From Microbacterium pullorum (GTDB lineage: Bacteria; Actinomycetota; Actinomycetes; Actinomycetales; Microbacteriaceae): a stretch of 64,000 nucleotides of DNA. The DNA is taken from contig NZ_JACSQP010000003.1 in the NCBI RefSeq assembly GCF_014836535.1, forward strand, positions 320,966 to 384,965, written 5' to 3'. Shown one piece after another: positions 36,680 through 45,211 of the stretch (position 1 is its first letter; each line of letters starts with the position of its first letter). The notes under the pieces are model-generated. The model made no database searches, was not told the DNA's origin, and saw nothing but the letters and a program-made list of their open reading frames with translations. The translations under genes and the position numbers were made by a program.

Positions 36680-38143
36680 ATGTCCTCAGGCTCCGCGGCC
36701 CCCAGCGCCACCACCGCCCCCACTGCTCCCGCCAATCCCCGTTCGCGCGTCATCGCCGCGAGCCTGGTCGGCACGACGATCGAGTTCTACGACTTCTACG
36801 TCTACGCGACCGCCGCCGTGCTCGTCTTCCCGGTGCTCTTCTTCCCCACCGGCAATGAGACCACCGCGCTGCTGTCGTCGTTCGCCGTCTTCGGGGCAGC
36901 GATGGTCGCCCGCCCGATCGGGGCCGTCATCTTCGGTCACTTCGGTGACCGGTTCGGACGCAAGGCCACCCTCGTGGCATCGCTGCTCACGATGGGCATC
37001 GCGACCTTCGTCATCGGACTCCTCCCCACCTACGACGCCATCGGATGGTGGGCGGCGCTGCTGCTGCTGGTGCTGCGCCTCGCGCAGGGCTTCGCACTCG
37101 GCGGCGAATGGTCCGGCGCCGCGCTCGTGGCGACCGAGAACGCACCCAAGGGCAAGCGCGCCTGGTACGGCACGTTCCCGCAGCTGGGCGCGCCGATCGG
37201 CTTCATCATCGCCAACGGCGTGTTCCTCATCATCAACTTCGCGCTGCCGCACCCCGACGGCACCGCGCAGCGCTCCGCGGAGTTCCTCGAGTGGGGCTGG
37301 CGCGTGCCGTTCCTGTTCTCGGCGGTCATGGTGATCGTGGGCCTGTGGGTGCGCCTGAAGCTCGTCGAATCCGCCACCTTCGCCAAGGCGGAGAAGACCG
37401 GCGCCATCCACAAGTTCCCGTTGGGCGAGGTCGTGCGCCGGCACTGGCGTCCGCTCATCCTCGGCACGTTCATCATGCTGGCGACCTACGTGCTGTTCTA
37501 CCTGATGACCAGCTTCACGCTCTCGTACGGCACCAAGGCCACCGCCGAGGGCGCCCGCGCCGCCGCCGAGGCCGCCGGAGCTCCCTTCGATGCCGCCACC
37601 TACGTCGCCGGCCTCGGGTTCGGGTACACCGACTTCGTCATCATGCAGATCATCGGCGTCATCTTCTTCGGCATCTTCACCCTGCTGTCGGGGCCCCTGG
37701 CCGACTCGATCGGCCGCCGGAAGCTCCTGATCTGGGTCACCGCGGCGATCGCGGTCTTCGGCCTGCTGTTCAACGTCTTCCTCCTCCCGGCGGGCGACCC
37801 GAAGTTCACGGGAGCGCTGACGCAGGCGTTCCTCATCCTCGGGTTCATGCTGATGGGCGCCACCTTCGGGCCCATGGGCGCCGTGCTCCCGGAACTGTTC
37901 CCCACGAACGTCCGCTACACCGGGTCGGCCATCTCCTACAACGTCTCGTCGATCCTCGGCGCGGCCCTCGCCCCCATCGTCGCGGTCGCGCTGTGGGCGG
38001 CAGCCGGCGGGCAGCCGTGGCTGGTGGGCGTGTACCTCACCGGCATGAGCGTGCTGACCCTCATCGCGCTGCTGCTGTCGAAGGAGACGAAGGACGTCGA
38101 CTACGAGACCAACATCGGTCTCGGCGCGACCGGTTCGCTCTGA
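36680..38143 (+). CDS. MFS transporter, metabolite:H+ symporter (MHS) type
   Basis: 487 residues, twelve predicted helices. IEFYDFYVYATAAVLVF in helix 1, GHFGDRFGRK in the first cytoplasmic loop and GGEWSGAALVATENAP after helix 4 are MHS-subfamily marks (ShiA/ProP/KgtP relatives); an organic acid or osmolyte is the expected cargo, unidentified. ATG 36680 has no ribosome site and lies about 135 nt after a TAGGAT box, so the true start or leader is uncertain (ATG 36537 is also open). Confidence 0.82.
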   Translation: MSSGSAAPSATTAPTAPANPRSRVIAASLVGTTIEFYDFYVYATAAVLVFPVLFFPTGNETTALLSSFAVFGAAMVARPIGAVIFGHFGDRFGRKATLVASLLTMGIATFVIGLLPTYDAIGWWAALLLLVLRLAQGFALGGEWSGAALVATENAPKGKRAWYGTFPQLGAPIGFIIANGVFLIINFALPHPDGTAQRSAEFLEWGWRVPFLFSAVMVIVGLWVRLKLVESATFAKAEKTGAIHKFPLGEVVRRHWRPLILGTFIMLATYVLFYLMTSFTLSYGTKATAEGARAAAEAAGAPFDAATYVAGLGFGYTDFVIMQIIGVIFFGIFTLLSGPLADSIGRRKLLIWVTAAIAVFGLLFNVFLLPAGDPKFTGALTQAFLILGFMLMGATFGPMGAVLPELFPTNVRYTGSAISYNVSSILGAALAPIVAVALWAAAGGQPWLVGVYLTGMSVLTLIALLLSKETKDVDYETNIGLGATGSL

Positions 38144-38155
38144 CACGAGCACGCA

Positions 38156-38193
38156 GACGGATGCCGCGGGGTGATCACCCCGCGGCATCCGTC
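38156..38193. terminator. Bidirectional terminator between convergent genes
   Basis: Perfect 38-nt palindrome (19-bp arms 38156-38174 and 38175-38193), followed by TTT on the plus strand. It lies between the stops of the transporter (38143) and the ABC-2 permease (38223). The stem holds GGATGCCGCGG. Confidence 0.75.
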
Positions 38194-38222
38194 GTTTCAC
38201 CGGTTCAGTCCCGCAAGAAGAG

Positions 38223-39053
38223 TCAGTCCAGGAACAGGGTGCGCAGCCGCCGGGTGGTGAACAGCAGCCCGACGACGATCATCACGACGTAGTAGAGGAT
38301 GTGCCAGCCCATGTCGGGGCTCATCGCACCGGTCGTGAACCCGCGGATGAACTCCACCCCGTGCCAGAGCGGAAACGCCATGACGATCCGCTGCACGAGG
38401 TCGGGATACACCGTGATGGGGTACAGCGTCGAGGAGAACAGGAACATCGGCAGCAGCACGAAGTTGATCCAGTCCATGTGCTGGAACGTCTTCATGTAGC
38501 TCGTGATCGCCATGCCGAGGCTCGCGAAGCCGAACGCGATGAGCAGCACCGCGGGGATCGCGAGGATCGCGGTGGGGGCGAGGTTGAGCCCCAGGATCTG
38601 CATGATCGTGAGGAAGCCGGTGGCGTACACGAGTCCGCGCAGCAGCGCGTAGAGGATCTCGCCCAGGGCGACGTCGAGCGGTCCGAGCGAGGTGGCCAGC
38701 ATCCCCTCGTACAACTTGCCGTAGTTGAGCTTGAAGAACACGTTCCACGTGGAGTCGTAGATCGCCCCGTTCATCGCCGACACCGCCAGCAGTGCGGGAG
38801 CGATGAACGCCGCGTACGACACCGCGACACCCGCGCTCGTCTCCACGTCGCCGACGAGGGAGCCGAGGCCGATGCCCATCGAGGCGAGGTAGAACACCGG
38901 CTCGAAGAACCCCGAGAGCACGACGACCCAGCTCGATGAGCGTGCCGCGATGAGCCCTCGCTGCACGACCGCCTGCGGGTTGCCCGCCCACAGCGCCCGC
39001 ACTCCCCCGGCACGCCGCGGCGCCGTGGTGGTCGCAGTCGTCGTGAGCGTCAT
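38223..39053 (-). CDS. ABC-2 type exporter permease B
   Basis: 276 residues with six hydrophobic segments, ABC-2 membrane family (NodJ/DrrB-like: PVFYLASMGIGLGSLVG, PMFLFSSTLYPI, PLWHGVEFIRGF). Last gene of a three-gene exporter; start overlaps the stop of the paired permease by 4 nt. Cargo unknown. Confidence 0.88.
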   Translation of the reverse strand: MTLTTTATTTAPRRAGGVRALWAGNPQAVVQRGLIAARSSSWVVVLSGFFEPVFYLASMGIGLGSLVGDVETSAGVAVSYAAFIAPALLAVSAMNGAIYDSTWNVFFKLNYGKLYEGMLATSLGPLDVALGEILYALLRGLVYATGFLTIMQILGLNLAPTAILAIPAVLLIAFGFASLGMAITSYMKTFQHMDWINFVLLPMFLFSSTLYPITVYPDLVQRIVMAFPLWHGVEFIRGFTTGAMSPDMGWHILYYVVMIVVGLLFTTRRLRTLFLD

Positions 39054-39946
39054 TTCGCGAGCCGGTGTTCGAAGATGCGGCGGGCCAGCAGATAGCCGAG
39101 CACCGCGAGCACGAGCAGGTAGGTGGTGTGACCGAGCACGATCCCCCCTTCCACGGGCGTGCCGTAGGTGAGGATGCGGCCGGCCTGGGTGGCATGCCAC
39201 AACGGTGAGATCCAGCCGATCCACTCCAACCAGTCGGGCAGGTTGGACAGCGGATAGAAGGTGCCGGAGAACAGGAACATCGGCATGAAGACGAATCGCT
39301 GCACGAGGGCGAACTGTCCCTTGTCGTCTTCGATCGACGCCGCGTACGCCATCAGCGGGATGCCGAAGGCGAGCCCGGCCAGCACCCCCAGCACGATCGA
39401 CAGCCACGCCGTCGCCGGGTGGGGCACCCCGCCGCCGACGACGGCGAAGAAGATCCAGATGAACCCGTAGTACGTCGCGACCGCCACCAGCATGCGGGCG
39501 GCGGCCCCGGCGATGACGCCGTTGGCGATCTGCGGGGACGACAACGGCGAGGCGTTGAAGCCGTAGAAGTAGCGCCGCCATTTGAAGCCCGCCATCACGG
39601 GGTAGGTGAATTCCTCGGATGCCACGGCGATGGCCGCCGTCATGAGCAGCGCCGGCGCGACGAACATCAGGTACGACACCTCGCTGCCGGCATCGGCGAC
39701 GGGCGCGTCGATGAGCGCGGCCAGGCCGATCCCGAGGCCCAGCAGATAGATGATCGGCTGCCCGAGCGCACCCACGACGATCGTCCAGCCGTAGGCGCGC
39801 ATGGCGCGCACCATGTGCTCGGTGACGTACCAGGAGCCGCGGCTGCGGGGCTTGCGGCCCCATGCGAGGGCTTCGGCGCGCAGTTCATCGAGCGAGGGTG
39901 TCGCGGTGGCCGCGACCGGCACGCCGGTGTCGTCGGGTCGGGTCAT
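39050..39946 (-). CDS. ABC-2 type exporter permease A
   Basis: 298 residues. A hydrophilic N-terminus (about 1-50) precedes six transmembrane segments with GLGIGLAALID and PMFLFSGTFYPLSNLP. It parallels the adjacent permease, so the pair probably forms a heterodimeric channel. ATGA-type overlap with the ATPase gene. Confidence 0.88.
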   Translation of the reverse strand: MTRPDDTGVPVAATATPSLDELRAEALAWGRKPRSRGSWYVTEHMVRAMRAYGWTIVVGALGQPIIYLLGLGIGLAALIDAPVADAGSEVSYLMFVAPALLMTAAIAVASEEFTYPVMAGFKWRRYFYGFNASPLSSPQIANGVIAGAAARMLVAVATYYGFIWIFFAVVGGGVPHPATAWLSIVLGVLAGLAFGIPLMAYAASIEDDKGQFALVQRFVFMPMFLFSGTFYPLSNLPDWLEWIGWISPLWHATQAGRILTYGTPVEGGIVLGHTTYLLVLAVLGYLLARRIFEHRLAK

Positions 39947-40884
39947 TCGATCAGCGACCTTCCCGTCAGTCGCAGGAAGACGTCTTCGAGCGACGAGCGG
40001 CGCACGAGGCTCGTGATGGGCTGCAGCCCCAGGGCGCTCACCCGCTCGAGCGCGGCTTCGCCGTCGTGCGCGTAGATGAGCACGCGGTCGGGCAGCACCT
40101 CGACCCGGTCGCCGATGCCCTGCAGCTGCCCCGCGACCTGTTCGTTGCGCTCGGAGCCGAAGCGCACCTCGAGCACCTCGCGCGACGAGTGCTCACGGAT
40201 GAGCGCGGCCGGGGTGCCCTCGGCCATGATGCGCCCCTCGTCCACGACGATGAGCCGATCGCACAGCTGCTCGGCCTCGTCCATGTAGTGGGTCGTGAGC
40301 ACGAGCGTCGTGCCGCGCTCCTTCAAGCGGAACAGCCGGTCCCACAAGACGTGGCGCGCCTGCGGGTCGAGCCCCGTCGTCGGCTCGTCCAGCAGCAGGA
40401 TGCGCGGATCGTTGATGAGGCCGCGGGCGATCGTGAGCCGCCGCTTCATGCCGCCGGAGAGCTGGTCGACTTTGCTCTTGGCCTTGTCCTGCAGCTGCGC
40501 GAAGGCCAGCAGCTCGTCTGCCTTCTCGGCGCACACCCGCCCCGGGAGCCCGAAGTACCGGCCGTAGATGTAGAGGTTCTCGCGCGCGTTGAGCTCGCCG
40601 TCGAGGTTGTCCTGCTGGGGGACGACCCCGAGTCGCGACCGGATCTCGGGCCCGAACCGGTCGGGATCGAGCCCCAGGATCTGCAGGTCTCCCGCGGTGC
40701 GGGTGGACACGGCCCCGACCATCTTCATCGTCGTGGACTTGCCGGCCCCATTGGGGCCGAGCAGCCCGAACGACTCGCCGGGGGCGACCTCGAAGGACAG
40801 CCCGTCGACGGCGAGGAAGTCGGGCTTGCCCTTGACCTTGTAGGCCTTGACGAGGTTGCGGGCGGAGATGACCGGTTCTGGCAC
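39943..40884 (-). CDS. ABC-2 exporter ATPase (NodI/DrrA-like)
   Basis: 313 residues, GTG start. Walker A GPNGAGKST, Q-loop VVPQQDNLD, signature LSGGMKRR, Walker B ILLLDEPT and H-loop TTHYMDEAE, then a C-terminal regulatory domain of about 80 residues. Powers the two permeases encoded downstream. A TACTGT hexamer six bases upstream points to a leaderless operon. Drug, lipid or oligosaccharide export are all possible. Confidence 0.92.
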   Translation of the reverse strand: MPEPVISARNLVKAYKVKGKPDFLAVDGLSFEVAPGESFGLLGPNGAGKSTTMKMVGAVSTRTAGDLQILGLDPDRFGPEIRSRLGVVPQQDNLDGELNARENLYIYGRYFGLPGRVCAEKADELLAFAQLQDKAKSKVDQLSGGMKRRLTIARGLINDPRILLLDEPTTGLDPQARHVLWDRLFRLKERGTTLVLTTHYMDEAEQLCDRLIVVDEGRIMAEGTPAALIREHSSREVLEVRFGSERNEQVAGQLQGIGDRVEVLPDRVLIYAHDGEAALERVSALGLQPITSLVRRSSLEDVFLRLTGRSLIE

Positions 40885-40890
40885 CGCACC

Positions 40891-40896
40891 ACAGTA
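40891..40896 (-). promoter_or_regulatory. -10 element for leaderless ABC-2 exporter operon
   Basis: TACTGT on the reverse strand, six bases before the GTG at 40884. Confidence 0.5.
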
Positions 40897-40933
40897 GCGC
40901 CACCCTCGGCCACTCGGACCGGGGGCGGCCTAC

Positions 40934-40977
40934 GTCAACAGTTGTTGACTCGCGCCCGGGCGTCAACTAACGTTGAC
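40934..40977 (+). promoter_or_regulatory. Promoter embedded in two 16-bp palindromic operators
   Basis: GTCAACAGTTGTTGAC (40934-40949) and GTCAACTAACGTTGAC (40962-40977) share the form GTCAAC-N4-GTTGAC, 28 nt apart. The -35 TTGACT (40945-40950) overlaps the first and the -10 TAACGT (40968-40973) lies in the second, with a 17-nt spacer. A repressor bound to both would block the promoter. The small HTH protein encoded next is the obvious candidate. Confidence 0.75.
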
Positions 40978-40995
40978 CCGTCGAGGGAGGACACC

Positions 40996-41211
40996 ATGAG
41001 CACAGACGACATCCGCACGCTGGTCGGCTCGCCGGGCGAACGGGAGCCGATCGCCGAGCTGCACCGCCTCACCGCGGTGCGCCGAGAGCTCACCCGCGCC
41101 GAGGAGGCGCAGGTGCGGCGCGCCCGCAACCTCGGATTCTCCTGGCAGGCGATCGCCGCCGCCCTCGGCGTCAGCAAACAAGCAGCGCACAAGAAGTACG
41201 GTCGACGATGA
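40996..41211 (+). CDS. Small HTH DNA-binding protein
   Basis: 71 residues. After a flexible start, AELHRLTAVRRELTRAEEAQVRRARNLG forms a basic helix, and FSWQAIAAALGVSKQAAHKKYG is a clear helix-turn-helix whose recognition helix is SKQAAHKKYG. No ligand-binding domain. ATG 40996 follows GGGAGG. It overlaps the ABC exporter gene (41208-41211), making a regulator-exporter operon behind the twin palindrome. Autoregulation is an inference. Confidence 0.82.
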   Translation: MSTDDIRTLVGSPGEREPIAELHRLTAVRRELTRAEEAQVRRARNLGFSWQAIAAALGVSKQAAHKKYGRR

Positions 41212-43139
41212 ACCCCCCACGCACGAACGAGGTATCCGCCATGTCCTCCCCCGCTCCCTCCCGCGGCCGTCGCGGTCGCCGCGCTCCCTCCGACGGCCCC
41301 CGCGCAAGTCTGAAGCAGCTGCTGCCGTTCCTGCTGGAGCACAAACGCGTGCTCATCGTCGTCGCGGTCCTCAGCGTCCTCGAGGCACTCGCGACGCTCG
41401 GCCAGCCGCTGGTGGTGGGCCAGGTCATCGAGCGCGTGCAGGGCGGAGAGGTGCTCGGCCTCCTCGTCTGGGTGCTGGTGGGGCTCGTCGTGGCATCCTC
41501 GCTGATCGGCGCCTGGCAGCACTATCTGCTGCAGCGCACCGGCACCGCGGTGGTCTATTCGAGCCGCAGGCGCCTCATCGCGCGACTGCTGCATCTGCCC
41601 ATCCGGGAGTTCGACGCTCGGCGCACCGGCGACCTCGTCTCGCGCGTGGGCACCGACACGACGCTGCTCTACGCCGTGCTGACGCAGGGTTTCGCGGACT
41701 CGATCGGGAGCGTTCTCATCTTCGTCGGCGCGATGGTCGCGATGCTGCTCATCGACCCGCTGCTGCTGCTGCTCATCCTCGTGGTCATCGCCGCCTCCGC
41801 CACCGTCGTCGGCCTGCTCAGCGGCCGCATCCGCTCGGCCACGCAGGCCCAGCAGCAGAAGGTCGGCGAGCTGTCGTCGGGGGTGGAGCGCGCGATCGGG
41901 TCGATCCGCACGATCCGCGCCGCCGGCGCCGGCGCGCGCGAGCAGCAGACGATCGAGGAGACCGCGCGCGGCGCATACGACGCGGGCGTGCAGGTGGCGA
42001 AGGCCTCGGCGCTCGTCGTGCCGGTCGCCGGCATCGCGCTGCAGGTGTCGCTGCTGGTCGTGCTGGGCGTGGGTGGATTCCGCGTGGCATCCGGCGCCAT
42101 CTCCATCGCCCAGCTCGTCACGTTCGTGATGTTCCTGTTCTTCCTCGTGCAGCCGCTGGCGTCGTTCTTCGGCGCCATCACGTCGGTCAACCAGGCCCTC
42201 GGTGCCCTCGGGCGCATCCAGGAGGTGCTGGATCTGCCCACCGAGACCGCGGAGGATGCCGCGATCGCCGCCGGAGCCGCCGCGGCAGCGCCCGCCGAGT
42301 CGGCTGCCGCCCCCGCGATCGAGTTCCGCGACGTGCGCTTCCGCTACCCCGAGGCCGTCGTCGCCGCACGGCGGAGCGCCGAGAGCGAGGCGCTGCGTGC
42401 CCTCGCCGATGCGCACGTGGATGCCGCGGCGGTCGAGCTCGGCGATGAGGACCGCGACGACGACGTGCTGCGGGGGGTGTCCTTCACCGTCCCGGCCGGC
42501 GCGCGCGTGGCCATCGTCGGCCCCTCCGGCGCCGGCAAGAGCACGACGCTCGCGCTGATCGAGCGGTTCTACGACCCCACCGGCGGGGCGATCCTGCTGC
42601 ACGGCCGCGACATCCGCACGCTCGACCGCGACGAGCTGCGCTCCCAGCTCGGCTACGTCGAGCAGGACGCGCCGACGCTCGCCGGCACCATCGCCGAGAA
42701 CCTGCGACTCGCCTCACCCGACGCCTCCGACGCGCAATGCGAACGGGTGCTGCGCGACGTCAATCTGGGTGAGGTGCTCGAGCGCAGCCCGCTGGGGCTC
42801 GAGGCCCCCGTCGGCGAAAGCGGCGTGATGCTCTCCGGAGGCGAGCGCCAGCGCCTCGCGATCGCACGGGCGCTGCTGGCGGCGCCTCCCATCCTGCTGC
42901 TGGACGAGTCGACGTCGTCGCTGGACGGCCTCAACGAGCAGCGCATGCGCGAGGCGTTCGACGCCGTGGCGACCGGTCGCACGCTCGTGGTCATCGCCCA
43001 TCGCCTGTCGACCGTGGTCGACAGCGACCACATCGTCGTCATCGACCACGGCGAGGTCGTCGGCCAGGGCACGCACTCCGAGCTCGTCGCCTCCACCCCG
43101 CTGTACCGCGACCTCGCGAAGCACCAGCTGCTGGTGTGA
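41208..43139 (+). CDS. ABC exporter, fused membrane and ATPase domains
   Basis: 643 residues (632 if started at ATG 41241). Six-helix exporter domain (about 35-330: LLEHKRVLIVVAVLSVLEAL to MFLFFLVQPLASFF), then the ATPase with Walker A GPSGAGKST, LSGGERQRLAIARALL and ILLLDESTSSLDG. Between the A-loop (FRYP) and VLRGVSF lies an extra Ala/Glu/Asp-rich stretch of roughly 35 residues not usual in the family. Half-transporter that should dimerise; a drug or lipid cargo is likely, unproven. Coupled to the small HTH gene upstream. Confidence 0.88.
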   Translation: MNPPRTNEVSAMSSPAPSRGRRGRRAPSDGPRASLKQLLPFLLEHKRVLIVVAVLSVLEALATLGQPLVVGQVIERVQGGEVLGLLVWVLVGLVVASSLIGAWQHYLLQRTGTAVVYSSRRRLIARLLHLPIREFDARRTGDLVSRVGTDTTLLYAVLTQGFADSIGSVLIFVGAMVAMLLIDPLLLLLILVVIAASATVVGLLSGRIRSATQAQQQKVGELSSGVERAIGSIRTIRAAGAGAREQQTIEETARGAYDAGVQVAKASALVVPVAGIALQVSLLVVLGVGGFRVASGAISIAQLVTFVMFLFFLVQPLASFFGAITSVNQALGALGRIQEVLDLPTETAEDAAIAAGAAAAAPAESAAAPAIEFRDVRFRYPEAVVAARRSAESEALRALADAHVDAAAVELGDEDRDDDVLRGVSFTVPAGARVAIVGPSGAGKSTTLALIERFYDPTGGAILLHGRDIRTLDRDELRSQLGYVEQDAPTLAGTIAENLRLASPDASDAQCERVLRDVNLGEVLERSPLGLEAPVGESGVMLSGGERQRLAIARALLAAPPILLLDESTSSLDGLNEQRMREAFDAVATGRTLVVIAHRLSTVVDSDHIVVIDHGEVVGQGTHSELVASTPLYRDLAKHQLLV

Positions 43140-43152
43140 GGGGCGGCCAGGC

Positions 43153-43187
43153 GACAGATGCCGCGGCGCGCAGCCGCGGCATCCGTC
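43153..43187. terminator. Bidirectional terminator between exporter and pckG
   Basis: Eleven perfect pairs (43157-43167 with 43173-43183), extended by three more pairs beyond one mismatch. It lies between convergent stops at 43139 and 43209. The stem carries GATGCCGCGGC. Confidence 0.65.
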
Positions 43188-43208
43188 TCTGAGACTCCCC
43201 CCGGTGCC

Positions 43209-45107
43209 TCAGCCCTGCCGGGCGCGTGTGAGCCGGTAGCGCAGCGCCGCCAGCTCGGCCTGCAGCGTCGCCGGCACCCGCCCGTCGAACGTGCCGTAGA
43301 ACTGCTCGGTGAGGTCGGCCTCGCGCAACCACGAGTCGGTGTCGATCGCGAAGAGCTGTGCGAGATCGTCGTCCGACACCTCGATGCCGTCGAGGTTCAG
43401 GTCTGCCAGGCGCGGGAGCCGACCGATGGGGCTGTCGTCGGCGGCCACCTCCCCCTGCACGCGGCGGATGATCCAGTCGATGACGCGCGAGTTGTCGCCG
43501 AATCCGGGCCAGAGGAACCGGCCGTCATCGCCCTTGCGGAACCAGTTGACCTGGAACACGCGCGGGGCGCGGTCGAAGCGCAGGCCTTCGCCCACGCGCA
43601 GCCAGTGGGCGAAGTAGTCGGCCATGTTGTAGCCGCAGAACGGCAGCATGGCGAACGGGTCGCGGCGCAGCTCCCCCACCGTGCCCTCGGCGGCAGCGGT
43701 GCGCTCCGAGGAGATGTTCGAGCCGATGAAGACCCCGTGCGCCCAGTCGGTGGCCTCCACCACGAGCGGCACGTTGGTGGCGCGGCGACCGCCGAAGAGG
43801 ATCGCATCCAGCGGCACGCCCCGGGGGTCGTCCCAGTCGGCTGCGATCTGCGGGCACTGGCTCGCCGCCACCGTGAAGCGGGAGTTGGGGTGGGCGGCGG
43901 GGCGGCCGGAGTCGGGCGTCCACGGGTTGCCCTCCCAGTCGGTGAGGTGCGCGGGCGCCTCGTCGGTGAGCCCCTCCCACCACACGTCTCCGTCGGGGCG
44001 CAGCGCCACGTTGGTGAAGATCGTGTTGCCCCAGAGGGTCTCCACGGCGGTCACGTTGGTGGATTCCCCGGTGCCGGGGGCGACACCGAAGAAGCCGGCC
44101 TCGGGGTTGATCGCCCACAGGCGCCCGTCCTCGCCCGGACGGATCCAGGTGATGTCGTCACCGAGGGTCTCCACACGGTAGCCGGGGATCGTGGGGCGCA
44201 GCATGGCGAGGTTCGTCTTGCCGCACGCCGACGGGAACGCCGCGGCGATGTGGAACGCGGTGCCCTTCGGGTCGATCACCCGGATGAGCAGCATGTGCTC
44301 CGCCAGCCAGCCCTCGTCGCGGCCGATGACCGAGGCGATGCGCAACGCGAAGCACTTCTTCGCCAGGATCGCGTTGCCGCCGTAGCCGGAGCCGTAGGAC
44401 CACACCTCGAGGGTGTCGGGGAAGTGCACGATGTACTTCTCGTCGTTGCAGGGCCATGCGACGTCCGCCTCGCCGGGGGCGAGCGGGGCGCCGACCGAGT
44501 GCACGGTCTTGACCCACGGCTTGCCGGCGGCGATCTCATCGGTGACGGCCTGGCCGACGCGGGTCATGATGCCGATGGATGCCACGGCGTACGCGCTGTC
44601 GGTGACCTGCACGCCGATCTGGGACAGCGGTCCGCCGACCGGGCCCATCGAGAACGGCACGACATACATCGTCCGTCCGCGCATGGATCCTTCGAACAGC
44701 GGGGTGAGGGTGCCGCGGATGTCGTCCGGGGCGGCCCAGTTGTTCGTCGGGCCGGCGTCCTCCTCGCGCTCCGAGGCGATGAAGGTGCGCGCCTCGGTGC
44801 GCGCGACGTCGCTCGGGTGCGACCGGGCCAGGTAGGAACCGGGCCGCCATTCCGGGTTGAGCTTGATGAGCTTGCCCTCGTCGACCATCTCACGCAGCAG
44901 CGTCTCGTTCTCCACCGCGGAGCCGTCGACCCAGTGGATGCGCGCGGGCTGCGTGAGTGCGGCGATCTCGTCGACCCACGTCAGCAGCGCGTCGGCGCCG
45001 TCGCCGGACATCTGCGGACGACCGCCGGATGCCAGGGCGCGCGGCCGTCGTGCGGCGGGTTCGGCGGGCGCGGTGGTCGGGCGGGTGAAGATGTCGGCAA
45101 GGGCCAT
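43209..45107 (-). CDS. pckG: Phosphoenolpyruvate carboxykinase (GTP)
   Basis: 632 residues from ATG 45107 with GAAGGAG upstream. The P-loop FPSACGKTN contains the reactive cysteine typical of GTP-dependent enzymes; [13 protein letters not shown] and [22 protein letters not shown] are further family blocks. Converts oxaloacetate to PEP for gluconeogenesis. Divergent from a RamB-like regulator; in Corynebacterium such regulators control acetate and gluconeogenic genes, so coregulation is plausible. Confidence 0.96.
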   Translation of the reverse strand: MALADIFTRPTTAPAEPAARRPRALASGGRPQMSGDGADALLTWVDEIAALTQPARIHWVDGSAVENETLLREMVDEGKLIKLNPEWRPGSYLARSHPSDVARTEARTFIASEREEDAGPTNNWAAPDDIRGTLTPLFEGSMRGRTMYVVPFSMGPVGGPLSQIGVQVTDSAYAVASIGIMTRVGQAVTDEIAAGKPWVKTVHSVGAPLAPGEADVAWPCNDEKYIVHFPDTLEVWSYGSGYGGNAILAKKCFALRIASVIGRDEGWLAEHMLLIRVIDPKGTAFHIAAAFPSACGKTNLAMLRPTIPGYRVETLGDDITWIRPGEDGRLWAINPEAGFFGVAPGTGESTNVTAVETLWGNTIFTNVALRPDGDVWWEGLTDEAPAHLTDWEGNPWTPDSGRPAAHPNSRFTVAASQCPQIAADWDDPRGVPLDAILFGGRRATNVPLVVEATDWAHGVFIGSNISSERTAAAEGTVGELRRDPFAMLPFCGYNMADYFAHWLRVGEGLRFDRAPRVFQVNWFRKGDDGRFLWPGFGDNSRVIDWIIRRVQGEVAADDSPIGRLPRLADLNLDGIEVSDDDLAQLFAIDTDSWLREADLTEQFYGTFDGRVPATLQAELAALRYRLTRARQG

Positions 45108-45179
45108 GATGTCTCCTTCAGGCGGGAACATCACCAGAATGCGCCCCTGCCGTGCCGTCTTTACACGATCGGAGGGCGC

Positions 45180-45195
45180 AAGAAGTTGACTTCTT
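45180..45195. promoter_or_regulatory. Candidate operator between pckG and RamB-like gene
   Basis: Perfect inverted repeat AAGAAGT-TG-ACTTCTT in the 104-nt divergent region, ending 4 nt before the TAGCAT -10 of the regulator gene. Confidence 0.45.
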
Positions 45196-45199
45196 TCGC

Positions 45200-45205
45200 T
45201 AGCAT
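45200..45205 (+). promoter_or_regulatory. -10 element for leaderless RamB-like gene
   Basis: TAGCAT six bases before ATG 45212; the AAGGA directly touching the ATG is too close to serve as a ribosome site. Confidence 0.5.
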
Positions 45206-45211
45206 CAAGGA

